From the NCBI GenBank assembly GCA_009772925.1, contig WOUQ01000002.1, forward strand, positions 62,001 through 126,000: 64,000 bases of DNA, in the 5' to 3' direction. Source of the stretch: a bacterium. Its GTDB lineage: Bacteria; Pseudomonadota; Gammaproteobacteria; Burkholderiales; Thiobacillaceae. Made by a program: the position numbers and the translations under genes. The notes under the pieces were generated by a model. The model was not told the DNA's origin, made no database searches, and was given only the letters and a program-made list of their open reading frames with translations. Below are positions 52,445 to 62,083 of the stretch, in pieces; position 1 is the stretch's first letter, and the number at the start of each line of letters is the position of its first letter.

Positions 52445-54019
52445 ATGTCCATACTGCCCAGATATGCCCTGCCGGACCGCGAATCGGCCAGGAATATAAA
52501 CGTGGAGACGAAACCCAGGCAAGTCGAGGCCTGGCTGGGACGTCTGCCGCTGTCGAATCCGCTCGAGGCGGCCGAGGAACTGTCGGACTATCTGGCCACC
52601 CTCAACGCCATCGAGGTTAGCCACGACACCCGCGCGAAGATCGTCGAGCGCCTGGCGCCCGTCGCCGAGGAAATCGTTGCCTCGCTCTACGAGCAGTATG
52701 GCAACGCCCCCCTCCCCCTGCAGCCAAAATCGCATCGCAACGCCATGCTTGCGCAGAAGCTGTTACGCGGCATGGCGGACGCCTACAAGGTGCTGCTGGT
52801 GGACTGGCTGCGCCGACGCTTTCACCTGTTCGGCGGCAATCCGGCGCCGGTCTACCTGCAACGCATCCTGCTCGCCCTGCAGGCGGTGCTGGAAATCAGT
52901 TTCGAAATCCACGATCCCGTCCCCGAGGGCGTCTGGGTCGACCTGCACCAGACCTACAACTACGCGCTGCGCAGCGGTCTGAAGGACGTGATTCCGGAGG
53001 GCGCCGCGAAGATGCTGGCACCCGAGCAGATCTACAAATCCTCGCTGCTCATGGCCCTGGCGGATCCATATCGCCTGCCCCAGGTGGAAATCCCCTGGGC
53101 GCGCGACATCATCGCCCGCTTCTCCAACCTGGTAGGGCTCAACCCGGCCGAGGAATCGGTGCAGGCCCGTTCCGGCCTGTTCCTCGTCGACGTCAACACC
53201 GACTCGCCGCCCAAGCCGGTGACGCGCGAGGCCCACCCCACCAATCCGCGCTGGGACCTGCTTCTCAACACGGCGGAGCTGGTCAAGCACCTGGCTCTCA
53301 TCGCCACGCAGATCAAGGGTCGGGAGGATCTCGACAAGCTGGGCCTGCCGGAAGCCGCGCGCGATCCCGCCTATCCGGCGATGCTGCATCGTCTCAAACA
53401 GAATCTGGGCGCCTCCCTGCAACGCCAGTCGCAACGGAGGCGGCACCAGGACGGCCGGGATGTGGAAGTCTGCTTCGGCCTCAAGTCGGTGCACCACCTG
53501 ATCGCCCCGCCCAGTCGCGGCGACACCATCCATTATGGTCTGGCGGGCAACGAGCCACCGCCCGTCGTGTTGCGCTGCAAGACCCTGAATGACAGCATGG
53601 GCGGCCTTTCCCTGGGCAAGCGGGGTACCCAGGGCATGCAGATCCGCGTCGGCGACGCGGTGGGTACCCGCCAGGGCGGCCCAAGCTGGAGCGTGGGGCT
53701 GGTGCGCTGGTTTCGCTCGCCCGCCGAGGGTGAGGTTTCCTTCGGCGTACAGTTGCTCTCCCCGCAGGTGCAGGCCATCCAGTTGCGCCGCCCGGACAAC
53801 GGCCGCCAGTGGCCCTGCCTGCTGCTGCACCCCAGCCCTGCGGGGCCGCAGGGCATGCTGTTGATGGCGCAACCCGGCTGTTTCCTGCCCGAGGGCCCCG
53901 TGGAAATGCGCGCCCCGAAAGGCACCCTGGAGGTGTACATCGGCAAGCGCATCGAAGCCACCCCCAGCATCGAGATCTTCCGCTTCCAGCCGGAAGTGCC
54001 CGCACCGACCTCCGGCTGA
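52445..54019 (+). CDS. Large helical protein with C-terminal PilZ-like domain
   Basis: 524 residues. The N-terminal 320 residues are helical and of unknown function (LEAAEELSDYLATLNAIEVS, KLLRGMADAYKVLLVDWLRR). The C-terminal part contains a basic RRRHQDGR (331-338), and 45 residues later NDSMGG (382-387), which fits the c-di-GMP-binding RxxxR...(D/N)xSxxG pattern of PilZ. It could be a c-di-GMP effector. The converging motC-motD genes suggest a motility link, though it is not in that operon. No signal peptide. Confidence 0.7.
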   Translation: MSILPRYALPDRESARNINVETKPRQVEAWLGRLPLSNPLEAAEELSDYLATLNAIEVSHDTRAKIVERLAPVAEEIVASLYEQYGNAPLPLQPKSHRNAMLAQKLLRGMADAYKVLLVDWLRRRFHLFGGNPAPVYLQRILLALQAVLEISFEIHDPVPEGVWVDLHQTYNYALRSGLKDVIPEGAAKMLAPEQIYKSSLLMALADPYRLPQVEIPWARDIIARFSNLVGLNPAEESVQARSGLFLVDVNTDSPPKPVTREAHPTNPRWDLLLNTAELVKHLALIATQIKGREDLDKLGLPEAARDPAYPAMLHRLKQNLGASLQRQSQRRRHQDGRDVEVCFGLKSVHHLIAPPSRGDTIHYGLAGNEPPPVVLRCKTLNDSMGGLSLGKRGTQGMQIRVGDAVGTRQGGPSWSVGLVRWFRSPAEGEVSFGVQLLSPQVQAIQLRRPDNGRQWPCLLLHPSPAGPQGMLLMAQPGCFLPEGPVEMRAPKGTLEVYIGKRIEATPSIEIFRFQPEVPAPTSG

Positions 54020-54068
54020 CCGCCGGTCGGCGCGACGGTTCAGACCGCCTGCCCGGCAACTTGCCCCG

Positions 54069-54920
54069 TTATCGGGCCGCCGGCGGTGCCACCGTGCTCG
54101 GCGAAGCCGGCGCCGGCGAGTCGGCCAGCGGCAAGCCCAGTGCGATTTCCTGAGTGACCCCTCCGACCTCGTTGAGGATGAGCACGTTGACGCGGCGATT
54201 GCGGCCGCGCCCATCGGCCGTGGCATTGGTATCGATGGGCCGGTTGTCGGCGTAGCCGATGGCCACCATGCGCATCGTCGGCACGCCTTCTTCGGCGAAC
54301 AGCCGCACCACGCTGCCGGCCCGCGCGGAAGACAGCTCCCAGTTGGAAGGAAAGCTGGGATTGCGGATGGGGACATTGTCGGTATGCCCTTCCACCTGCA
54401 CCGGGTTGTCCACCTGCGCCAGCACTCGCGCCACCGCCGCCAGGGTATCGGTGGACTGCGGCTGGAGTATGGCCTCGCCGCTCTTGAACAGCACGCTGGC
54501 GTTGATCTCCACCGTCACCCCGCGCGGCGACTGGGTGACGCGCACATGGCCGTCGCGCACCAGCGGCTGCATGACGTCGAGGACGTTGCGCGCCACCTGC
54601 TTCATGCTCTCGGCGGCCCGCTTGCGCTCCGGCGTGTCGGCGTCGCCGTGCGGCTGCTGCTGCATCTTGCCGATCGGCTTGCCACTTCCCGGAAGGATTT
54701 CCCCCTGCTTGCTGGTCAATTCGATGAGCTTGTCCGAACGCGGCGTTTCCTTAAACGCGCTGACCAGGGAATCCGACAGCACCCGATATTTACCCTCGTT
54801 GATGGACGAAATCGCGTACATCACCACGAAGAAGGCGAACAGCAGGGTGATGAAATCCGCGTAGGAGACGAGCCAGCGTTCCAGGTTCTCGTGTTCCTCG
54901 GGCGGTTTCCGGCGTGCCAT
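54069..54920 (-). CDS. motD: Flagellar stator protein MotD (MotB paralogue)
   Basis: Stator subunit with one membrane helix (about 15-40, containing SYADFITLLFAFFVVMYAIS, with the proton-binding Asp D22 in YADF) and a peptidoglycan-binding OmpA domain at the C terminus (VQVEGHTDNVPI, LSSARAGSVVRLFAEEGVP). The 283 residues match the Pseudomonas-type MotD. It pairs with motC 17 bp upstream. Confidence 0.94.
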   Translation of the reverse strand: MARRKPPEEHENLERWLVSYADFITLLFAFFVVMYAISSINEGKYRVLSDSLVSAFKETPRSDKLIELTSKQGEILPGSGKPIGKMQQQPHGDADTPERKRAAESMKQVARNVLDVMQPLVRDGHVRVTQSPRGVTVEINASVLFKSGEAILQPQSTDTLAAVARVLAQVDNPVQVEGHTDNVPIRNPSFPSNWELSSARAGSVVRLFAEEGVPTMRMVAIGYADNRPIDTNATADGRGRNRRVNVLILNEVGGVTQEIALGLPLADSPAPASPSTVAPPAAR

Positions 54921-54937
54921 GGATGCCTCTCAGCAAG

Positions 54938-55678
54938 TCATGCCAGATAGCCCTGCAGCTTGGCCTCGATGATGCGCGGGTTATCGCCGTTGGCGATGGA
55001 AACCAGGCCCTGGATGAACAATTCCTTGTCCGCCACCTGGCGGCCCACCCAGTAGCGTAGCTTGCCCGCCACCGGCAGGAAGAACAGGTTGGCGCCGCCG
55101 ACGCCGTAGATGGTGGCGACGAAGGCGACGGCAATGCCCGCGCCCAGCTTGGACGGATCCGAAAGGTTCTCCATGACGTGGATGAGCCCCATCACAGCGC
55201 CCAGGATGCCGATGGTAGGCGAGTAGCCGCCGGCCGCCATCCACACCTTGGCGGCCTCCAGGCGATGTTGTTCGTAGGCCTGCAAGTCGAGTTCCAGGGT
55301 TTCCCGCAGGATTTCCGGCTCGGCGCCATCCACCAGCATCTGCAAGCCGCGCCGGTGGAACAGGTCCGGCAACTGCTCGATGTAGGGCTCCAGCGCGAGC
55401 AGACCGCCACGCCGCGCCTTCTGGCTCCACTCCAGGATCATGTCCAGGGTTTCCCGGCTGGCGACGCGCGGCGGCTGGAATACCCAGCGCAGCATGGACA
55501 GCCCGTCGAGGAACACCTTCAGGCTGGTTTGCAGCATCACCGCGCCCAGGGTGCCGCCGATGACGATGAGGAAGGCGGTGAACTGCAAGAGGGAACCGAC
55601 ATGCCCCCCCTCCAGCATCTGCCCGACCAGGATCGCAACCAGGCTGAGGGTGATACCGACCAGACTGATGATGTCCAT
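54938..55678 (-). CDS. motC: Flagellar stator protein MotC (MotA paralogue)
   Basis: 246-residue inner-membrane protein with four membrane segments and the MotA/ExbB core (GYSPTIGILGAVMGLIHVME, GVGGANLFFLPVAGKL). It forms the stator with MotD. In Pseudomonas MotCD gives power for swarming; here it lies downstream of fliA, so it is probably a late flagellar gene. Confidence 0.94.
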   Translation of the reverse strand: MDIISLVGITLSLVAILVGQMLEGGHVGSLLQFTAFLIVIGGTLGAVMLQTSLKVFLDGLSMLRWVFQPPRVASRETLDMILEWSQKARRGGLLALEPYIEQLPDLFHRRGLQMLVDGAEPEILRETLELDLQAYEQHRLEAAKVWMAAGGYSPTIGILGAVMGLIHVMENLSDPSKLGAGIAVAFVATIYGVGGANLFFLPVAGKLRYWVGRQVADKELFIQGLVSIANGDNPRIIEAKLQGYLA

Positions 55679-55696
55679 GGCGCGGGAGGGCGATGT

Positions 55697-56422
55697 TTAT
55701 TCGGGATTCGCCGACCAGTCCCGCAGGCGTCCGCGCAAGCGGGCGATGGCCTGGCTGTGCAACTGGCAGACGCGGGATTCGGAGACGCCGAGCACGGCGC
55801 CGATCTCCTTGAAGTTCATTTCCTGCTCGTAGTACATGCCCATGAGTTGCTTCTCGCGCTCCGGCAGGATGCCCACCGCCTGCGCCAGGGCGCCCTTGAA
55901 ATGGCGCGAGGCGAGGACGTCGAAGGGCGCCTGGGTGTGGTTGTCGGCGAAGCGTTCGAGGAAATCGTCGCCGTCCGAGTCGTGCAGATCCTCGTAATAG
56001 ACCAGTTGCGCGCCGCGGGCATCGCTGAGCAGTTCGAAATAGGCCTGGATGTCCATGCCCATTTCCTCGGCGATCTCCTGCTCCGAAGGAGGCCGCTTGT
56101 GCCGCTGCTGCAGGACATGGATGGCGTTCTCGATCTGGCGGCCGGCGCGGCGCACGTTGCGCGAGGCCCAGTCGGCGTCGCGCAGCTCGTCCAGCATGGC
56201 GCCACGCACGCGCTGGGTGGCATAGGTCTCGAAATGAGCACCCTGCTCGTCGTCGAAACGCTCCACCGCGTCCAGCAGTCCCAGCAAGCCGGCCTGCACC
56301 AGATCGTCCACCTCCACGCAGGCGGGCAGGCGGGTCATCATGTGATAGGCGATGCGCTTGACCAGGGGGAGGTAGTTCCTCACCAGGTCGTCTTTATCGC
56401 TACCCTGAACTCCAGCGTACAT
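55697..56422 (-). CDS. fliA: Flagellar sigma factor FliA (sigma28)
   Basis: 241-residue sigma70-family factor for late flagellar genes. Region 2 contains VKRIAYHMMTRLPACVEVDD and LLDAVERFDDEQGAHFETYA, region 3 RNVRRAGRQIENAIHVLQQR, and region 4 LPEREKQLMGMYYEQEMNFK with EIGAVLGVSESRVCQLHSQA. All regions are intact. It overlaps flhG by 23 bp, hence co-translation. motC follows. Confidence 0.96.
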   Translation of the reverse strand: MYAGVQGSDKDDLVRNYLPLVKRIAYHMMTRLPACVEVDDLVQAGLLGLLDAVERFDDEQGAHFETYATQRVRGAMLDELRDADWASRNVRRAGRQIENAIHVLQQRHKRPPSEQEIAEEMGMDIQAYFELLSDARGAQLVYYEDLHDSDGDDFLERFADNHTQAPFDVLASRHFKGALAQAVGILPEREKQLMGMYYEQEMNFKEIGAVLGVSESRVCQLHSQAIARLRGRLRDWSANPE

Positions 56423-57266
56423 TCCGCGGCCCCTCGCTTGCTGATTCCCTGCTTCCGGATTCCGCCATCAGACGGCTGTGCAGCCACATGCGCTGCCAAT
56501 ACTGCTCGAAATCCACCCGTCCCGCTTCCACGGCGGCGTCCGGCTCCTCCACCAGCCGCTCCATGAGGCCGGCCTCGGCCGGCGAGGCGGCGCGTTCCCG
56601 CGGCAGATGTCCGAGAAATTCCGGAACGATACCGAGGAAGCGCCGCGCTGTCTCCGCCAGGGAATCGAACAGCGCGCGCGCGCGCGCGGCGTCGCCGTCC
56701 TCCACCAGCACACGCCAGGCCCGCGCCGGCCGGAAGGCATGCGCCGCTTTCATCAGGGCATAGGCCTCCGCCAGGCGCGCGCGCGAGGCGGTCAGCACGA
56801 GGACGCGCTCGTCCGCGGTCACCGCCAGGCCGCTCTCCGGCAAAGCCGGGCCGCTGTTCAGCAACAGCCATTCCGGCGTCTCCTCGCGGGCGCGCCAGTC
56901 GTCGGCCAGGCGTCGCAGGGCGGTCTCGGACAGACCGCGCAGGGCGGCCAGGCCATCGACCGCGGAGAGCAGGACGACGCCCTCGCCGGCGGGCTGGACG
57001 ATGTCCAGCAGTCCGCGCTGGCGCACCTCGTTCAGACCATGCCGGACGAGCACGCCCAGGAGTCCGCCGGCATGCCGCGGCGGCGGCACCTCGTCGACCA
57101 GCATCACCCGCTCGCCGCGCTTGCCGAGGCCGCGCGCCAGGGCGACACAGGCCCGCGTCGCGGCCGCGGCGTCCGCTCCGAGCACAGCCAGGGCGCGGAA
57201 CGGCACCTCGGGCGTGAACAGCCGGCGCAGCCCGGTGGCCTGGTCGACGGGTTCAGCCAGCCGCAC
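56400..57266 (-). CDS. flhG: FlhG/FleN homologue lacking the P-loop
   Basis: By position (flhF-flhG-fliA) this is FlhG/FleN, the MinD-like ATPase that limits flagellar number. The 288 residues keep the ParA-like strand RVMLVDEV (53-60), but the Walker A (KGGVGKT in relatives) reads VLGADAAAATRACVALA (28-44). The Gly-rich loop and both Lys residues are lost, so ATP binding by the normal mode is unlikely. Sequence is Ala/Arg-rich and less conserved overall. GTG start at 57266, overlapping flhF by 14 bp. Confidence 0.82.
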   Translation of the reverse strand: MRLAEPVDQATGLRRLFTPEVPFRALAVLGADAAAATRACVALARGLGKRGERVMLVDEVPPPRHAGGLLGVLVRHGLNEVRQRGLLDIVQPAGEGVVLLSAVDGLAALRGLSETALRRLADDWRAREETPEWLLLNSGPALPESGLAVTADERVLVLTASRARLAEAYALMKAAHAFRPARAWRVLVEDGDAARARALFDSLAETARRFLGIVPEFLGHLPRERAASPAEAGLMERLVEEPDAAVEAGRVDFEQYWQRMWLHSRLMAESGSRESASEGPRNVRWSSG

Positions 57267-58665
57267 CCAATGCTCCCTCGACCAAATCCTGCGCGATCGC
57301 GCTCTGCTGGGCCGCCGCCATGAGGATGGGATAGTCGCCCTCGTCCTGGGTGAAGGGCGACTCCGGCTGGTGGATGCGGAAGGCCCGGTCGGCCAGGTAG
57401 GTGGCGTTGGCCAGGTGCAGGTCCTCGGGCACGCGCTGGCCGTTGGTGACGTAGTGCACCGGCAGCTCGTGGCGGATGGCCACGTCCAGCACCGGCCCGT
57501 AGGTGAGGGCCTCGTCGATCTTGGTGAGGATGCAGCCGATCAGGCCGGGGCCGCTGTAGGCGCGCGCCACCTCCTCCAGGGTCACCCCCTGGCTGGGCGC
57601 GCCCAGCAGCAGCAGGCGCTTGACGTCGCGCTGCTCGCCGCAGAGCATGGCCACCTGCTCGGCCACCCGCTTGTCGCGCTGGCTCATGCCGACGGTGTCG
57701 ATCAACACCAGATGGCGGTTGGCCAGATCGGAAAGAGTCAACTCCAGGTCGTTCTCGTCACGCACCGCGAACACCGGCGTACCCAGAATGCGGCCGTAAA
57801 TGCGCAACTGGTCCTGGGCGCCGATCCGGTATGTATCGGTGGTGACCAGCGCCACCTTGGCGGCGCCATGGCGGAGGACGGCGCGGGCGGCCAGCTTGGC
57901 CACGGTGGTGGTCTTGCCGACACCGGTGGGTCCCACCAGGGCGAACACGCCGCCCTGCTCGACGATGTCGTCGGCGCTGCCGGCGATCTTGAGGTTGTGC
58001 GTGATGGTGGTCTTGAACCATTTCATGGCGCGCGTCAGCTCGGCCTCCTCGCGCGGCAGGCGCTCCAGCAGCTGCCTTGCGAAAGCAGGGGAAAAGCCGG
58101 CCGCCAGCAGCCGCTTCATGGCCTCAGCGCGCAACGGATCGCGCCGGGTGAGGTCGTTCCAGGCGAAACCGGCGAGCTGGCCTTCGACCAGGCCGCGCAA
58201 CATGCGGACCTCGCGCGCCAGTTCCTGCACCGCCGCCGGCGGAGCGGCCGGCGCCTCGGCGGCGGGCTCAGCGCCGTTGCCGGCAGCCTGGGCATGCGCC
58301 GCGCGCGCCGGGGAAGGCCGGATCAGACTGGCCTCCTCCTTCTGCGCCAGATAGTCGGCGAGGGTCGCCAGTTGCGGCCGGGCCGCCTCGGGAATGACAT
58401 CGGCTTCGGGCCGACGCGGCGGCGGCGCCGGTCTTTCAGCCACCGGCGGACGCGCGGCGGGAGCGGGCCGCGGCGTCTGCGCGGCGGCCCACAGGGCGGG
58501 CTCGGCTTGGGCGGTGAGGGCGGCCATGTCCATGTCGGCCACGGCGATGATCTCGATGCCGCCGGCCACCTGCCGGTTGGACAGGATGATGGCGCTCGCG
58601 CCCAGCGCATCGCGCACCTGGCGCAGGGCGTCGCGGGCGTTCTGGGCGTGGAACTTCTTGATCAT
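57253..58665 (-). CDS. flhF: Flagellar SRP-like GTPase FlhF
   Basis: 470-residue SIMIBI GTPase that sets polar flagellar position. The N-terminal B domain is MIKKFHAQNARDALRQVRDA, followed by a long Pro/Ala-rich linker (about 60-130). The NG domain has the P-loop GPTGVGKTTT, DTYRIGAQDQ, the G3 site DTVGMSQRDK, and LTKIDE. Its ATG overlaps the flhA stop (ATGA). Confidence 0.95.
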   Translation of the reverse strand: MIKKFHAQNARDALRQVRDALGASAIILSNRQVAGGIEIIAVADMDMAALTAQAEPALWAAAQTPRPAPAARPPVAERPAPPPRRPEADVIPEAARPQLATLADYLAQKEEASLIRPSPARAAHAQAAGNGAEPAAEAPAAPPAAVQELAREVRMLRGLVEGQLAGFAWNDLTRRDPLRAEAMKRLLAAGFSPAFARQLLERLPREEAELTRAMKWFKTTITHNLKIAGSADDIVEQGGVFALVGPTGVGKTTTVAKLAARAVLRHGAAKVALVTTDTYRIGAQDQLRIYGRILGTPVFAVRDENDLELTLSDLANRHLVLIDTVGMSQRDKRVAEQVAMLCGEQRDVKRLLLLGAPSQGVTLEEVARAYSGPGLIGCILTKIDEALTYGPVLDVAIRHELPVHYVTNGQRVPEDLHLANATYLADRAFRIHQPESPFTQDEGDYPILMAAAQQSAIAQDLVEGALGAAG

Positions 58666-60743
58666 GCTCCGCTACCGATGAGGGTGACGATGCGGATGGT
58701 CTTGCCATCCGGCACCTCGGCATGGGAGAGCACCTTGAGGCCGGGCGCGGAGCGGCGCAGGAAGCGCGCCAGCACCGGGCGAATGGCGGGCGGAGACAGC
58801 AGGACCGCGGGCATGCCCGCCGTTTCCTGTCGCTCCACGGCCTGGACGGTTTCCCTCACCAGCCGCTCGGCCAGCCCGGGCTCCAGTCCGACCCCCGTGT
58901 CGCCACGCGAGGCCAGGGCCTGCATCAGGATGTGCTCAAGGTTTGGCTCCAGGGCCATCACCTGCAATTCCTGCGCTCCTCCAAAGGTTTCGTGGATGAT
59001 AGCACGGCCCAATGCGGTTCTCGCCGCGGCGGTCAGTTCGTCGGCGTCCTGCGTGCGGCCGGCATGTTCGGCCAGGGTCTCGAGGATGGTGCGCATGTCG
59101 CGGATGTGTACCTGCTCCTCCAGCAGGTTCTGCAGGATCTTCTGCACGGTCGCCACCGGCAGCTGCTTCGGCGTCAGGTCCTCCACCAGCTTCGGATGCT
59201 GCTTGGCCACGTGGTCGAGGAGTTGCTGGGTTTCCTCGCGCGCCAGCAGTTCCGGCGCGTGCTCGTTGATGACCTTGGTGAGATGGGTCGCCACCACGGT
59301 GCCGGCGTCCACCACGGTATAGCCGTAGGTCTGCGCCTGATCGCGCTGGTTGCCGTCGATCCACACCGCCGGCAGGCCGTAGGCGGGGTCGGTGGCGGCC
59401 TGACCGGTCAGAGTGCCCAATACGCGGCCCGGATTGATGGCCAGGTACTTGCCCGCCACCGACTCCCCCTCCGCCACCGCGACCCCCTTGAGGGTGATGC
59501 GGTAGGCGTTGGGCTTGAGCTGCAGGTTGTCGCGGATGTGCACGGCGGGTACCAGGAAGCCCAGATCCTGGGCGATCTTCTTGCGGATGCCGCGAATGCG
59601 GCGCAGCAATTCCCCGTCCTGATGGCGATCCACCAGGGGCACCAGGCGGTAGCCTACTTCCAGCCCCAGGCGATCCACCGGCGCGACGTCGTTCCAGCCC
59701 ACCTCCAGGGGTTCCTCCGGCGCCGCGGGTGCCACTTCCGCCAACGCTGCCGCCGCTTCCTGCCGCCGCGCGCTCTGCGTCAGCCACCAGCCGGAGGCGG
59801 CCAGCACGCTGCCGATGAACAGGAAAACGGCGTTGGGCATGCCGGGAACCAGGCCGAGCAGGCTGATGATGCCGGCGGTCATGAACAAGGCCTGGGGCCG
59901 GCCGAACACCTGCGAAAGGAATTGCTGGTTGAGATCCTGTTCGCTGGAAACCCGGGTGACGACGATGCCGGCGGCGGTGGAGATGACCAGCGCGGGAATC
60001 TGCGCCACCAGGCCGTCGCCGATGGCCAGCAGAGTGTAGTTGCTGGCGGCGCTGGCGAGGCTCATGTCGTGTTGCACGACGCCGACGATGAGGCCGCCGA
60101 AGACGTTGATGAGCATGATCAGGATGCCGGCGATGGCGTCGCCACGCACGAACTTCGAGGCGCCGTCCATGGCGCCGTAGAAGTCGGCCTCCTGCGCGAT
60201 CTCCGCACCCCTCCGGCGGGCCTCGTCCTCGCCGATGAGGCCGGCGTTGAGATCGGCGTCGATGGCCATCTGCTTGCCGGGCATGGCATCCAGGGTGAAG
60301 CGGGCGGACACCTCGGCGATGCGGCCGGCACCCTTGGTGATGACCATGAAATTGATCAACACCAGGATCAGGAAGACCATCAGGCCGACCGCGTAGTTGC
60401 CGCCCACCAGGAAGTGGCCGAAGGCCTCGATCACCTTGCCGGCGGCGTCCGTGCCGGTGTGTCCATCCATCAGCACGACGCGCGTCGAGGCAACGTTGAG
60501 GGACAGCCGCATCAGCGTGGTGATCAGCAGCACCGTCGGGAAGATCGAGAATTCCAGCGGCTTCAGGGTGTTTAGGCTGATCAGCAGGACGATCAGGGAC
60601 AGGGCGATGTTGAAGGTGAAGAGGACATCCAGCAGCACCGGCGGCAGCGGCAGGATCATCATCGACAGCACCAGCACCACCAGGACTGGCGCCGCCAGGC
60701 GCTGCCAGACCATGGCGCTGGGAACGGGAAGAGCGGCCGCCAT
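58662..60743 (-). CDS. flhA: Flagellar export gate protein FlhA
   Basis: 693-residue core of the type III flagellar export apparatus. It has eight membrane helices in the N-terminal part, the FHIPEP-type cytoplasmic loop region (AEVSARFTLDAMPGKQMAID), and the large C-terminal cytoplasmic domain (GLEVGYRLVPLVDRHQDGEL). Length and motifs match FlhA of other betaproteobacteria. flhB is 73 bp upstream, and flhF follows with an ATGA overlap. Confidence 0.97.
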   Translation of the reverse strand: MAAALPVPSAMVWQRLAAPVLVVLVLSMMILPLPPVLLDVLFTFNIALSLIVLLISLNTLKPLEFSIFPTVLLITTLMRLSLNVASTRVVLMDGHTGTDAAGKVIEAFGHFLVGGNYAVGLMVFLILVLINFMVITKGAGRIAEVSARFTLDAMPGKQMAIDADLNAGLIGEDEARRRGAEIAQEADFYGAMDGASKFVRGDAIAGILIMLINVFGGLIVGVVQHDMSLASAASNYTLLAIGDGLVAQIPALVISTAAGIVVTRVSSEQDLNQQFLSQVFGRPQALFMTAGIISLLGLVPGMPNAVFLFIGSVLAASGWWLTQSARRQEAAAALAEVAPAAPEEPLEVGWNDVAPVDRLGLEVGYRLVPLVDRHQDGELLRRIRGIRKKIAQDLGFLVPAVHIRDNLQLKPNAYRITLKGVAVAEGESVAGKYLAINPGRVLGTLTGQAATDPAYGLPAVWIDGNQRDQAQTYGYTVVDAGTVVATHLTKVINEHAPELLAREETQQLLDHVAKQHPKLVEDLTPKQLPVATVQKILQNLLEEQVHIRDMRTILETLAEHAGRTQDADELTAAARTALGRAIIHETFGGAQELQVMALEPNLEHILMQALASRGDTGVGLEPGLAERLVRETVQAVERQETAGMPAVLLSPPAIRPVLARFLRRSAPGLKVLSHAEVPDGKTIRIVTLIGSGA

Positions 60744-60816
60744 CAGTGCGTGCCTCCCTGCCTGGCGGTAGGGAACTCGCGCCCCACCTCAAGCGCGCCG
60801 CATCGCAGCCACGCGT

Positions 60817-61950
60817 TCACACGGCCTCCCGCGCGGCGGCAGGATCCAGATTCGGCGGTACTTCCCAATGCTCGGGCAGCACCGGGTTCAGCGAGCGGTT
60901 GAGCTGATGCACATAGGCCAGCAGCTGGGCGACGGCGGTGAACAGGGCGCCCGGGATGGTCTCGCCGATTTCCGCGTGGCGATGCAGTGCGCGCGCCAGC
61001 GGCGGCGCCTCGACGATGGGTACGCGGTGCTCGCGCGCCAGTTCCTTGATGCGCTCGGCCACCAGTTGGCTGCCCTTCGCCACCACCTGCGGCGCGGACA
61101 TGCTGCGTTCCTCGTATTTCAGGGCCACGGCGAAGTGCAGGGGGTTGGTGACCACCACGTCGGCCTTGGGCACCGCCTGCATCATGCGCCGGCGCGCCGC
61201 TTCGCGTTGCAGCGAGCGGATGCGCGCCTTGATCTGGGGGTCGCCCTCCATCTCCTTGCCTTCCTGGCGCACCTCCTGCTGGGTCATGCGCATGCTGCGC
61301 TGATAGTTCCACAGCTGGAAAGGCACATCCAGCAGGACGATGAGCCCGAAGGCGGCGGCGGCGGCCAGGAAGGTAAGCAGGGTGATCTGGCCGAAATGGA
61401 CCATGGCGGCTTCCAGAGGCTCGGCCGCGAGTCCGAGGATGCCCTCGCGCTGAACCCAGATCATCCAGCCCGCGACGCCGGCGATGAGGCCACCCTTCAG
61501 CAGGGCTTTCACCAGTTCCGCCAGGGACGACCAGGAGAAGATGCGGGCCAGGCCGGTGATGGGGTTGAGCTTGCTGAAATTGAATTCCAGGGCCTTCGGC
61601 GAGAACACCCAGCCGGACACCATCAGGTTGGCCACCACGGCCGCCACCACCACGGCGGCGGCCAGGGGCAGGAAGAGCAGGACGCCATCCATGCCGGCCT
61701 GCATCAGGTTGCGTCCCATCATGGCGGGGGTAGAGATGTCGACGGCGTTGAAGGACAGCGTGCTGTGCATCACCCCGTACAGGCCGCGCAGCATATGCAG
61801 GCCCATGAAAGCGATCACACCGACGCTGGCGAGCAGCACCGCCAGGGTGGCCAGCTCGCGGGAGCGGGGCACATTGCCCTGTTCCCGCGCCTGTTCCAGC
61901 TTGCGCGCGGATGCTGGTTCCGTGCGTTCGAGGTCACTGTCTTCCGCCAT
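60817..61950 (-). CDS. flhB: Flagellar export switch protein FlhB
   Basis: 377 residues. An N-terminal four-helix membrane part is followed by a cytoplasmic domain with the autocleavage motif VVTNPLHFAVALKYE (NPTH-like; here NPLH, as in some relatives). It controls the switch in substrate specificity of the export apparatus. It is the first visible gene of the flagellar run; no clear sigma54 or sigma28 site is visible upstream. It lies just after a bidirectional terminator. Confidence 0.95.
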   Translation of the reverse strand: MAEDSDLERTEPASARKLEQAREQGNVPRSRELATLAVLLASVGVIAFMGLHMLRGLYGVMHSTLSFNAVDISTPAMMGRNLMQAGMDGVLLFLPLAAAVVVAAVVANLMVSGWVFSPKALEFNFSKLNPITGLARIFSWSSLAELVKALLKGGLIAGVAGWMIWVQREGILGLAAEPLEAAMVHFGQITLLTFLAAAAAFGLIVLLDVPFQLWNYQRSMRMTQQEVRQEGKEMEGDPQIKARIRSLQREAARRRMMQAVPKADVVVTNPLHFAVALKYEERSMSAPQVVAKGSQLVAERIKELAREHRVPIVEAPPLARALHRHAEIGETIPGALFTAVAQLLAYVHQLNRSLNPVLPEHWEVPPNLDPAAAREAV

Positions 61951-62040
61951 CCCCGGGTCCGGCGGCGAGCCGGCGCAAGGTTATGAAATGCGCGCGAGTT
62001 TAGCACGCCACCCGCGGCCGCCCGGCCGTTGAATATAAGC

Positions 62041-62066
62041 AAAAGGCCGCCCGCGGGCGGCCTTTT
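62041..62066. terminator. Bidirectional rho-independent terminator
   Basis: A 26-nt perfect palindrome, with arms AAAAGGCCGCCCG and CGGGCGGCCTTTT. It lies downstream of the solenoid-protein gene and upstream of flhB, and separates the two transcription units. Confidence 0.88.
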
Positions 62067-62083
62067 CAAGATACCGGAAACGC

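Noticed and set aside
58722-60575. A 617-codon plus-strand frame opposite flhA
   Set aside because: Antisense of a full-length FlhA with intact motifs; no ribosome site or recognisable domain.
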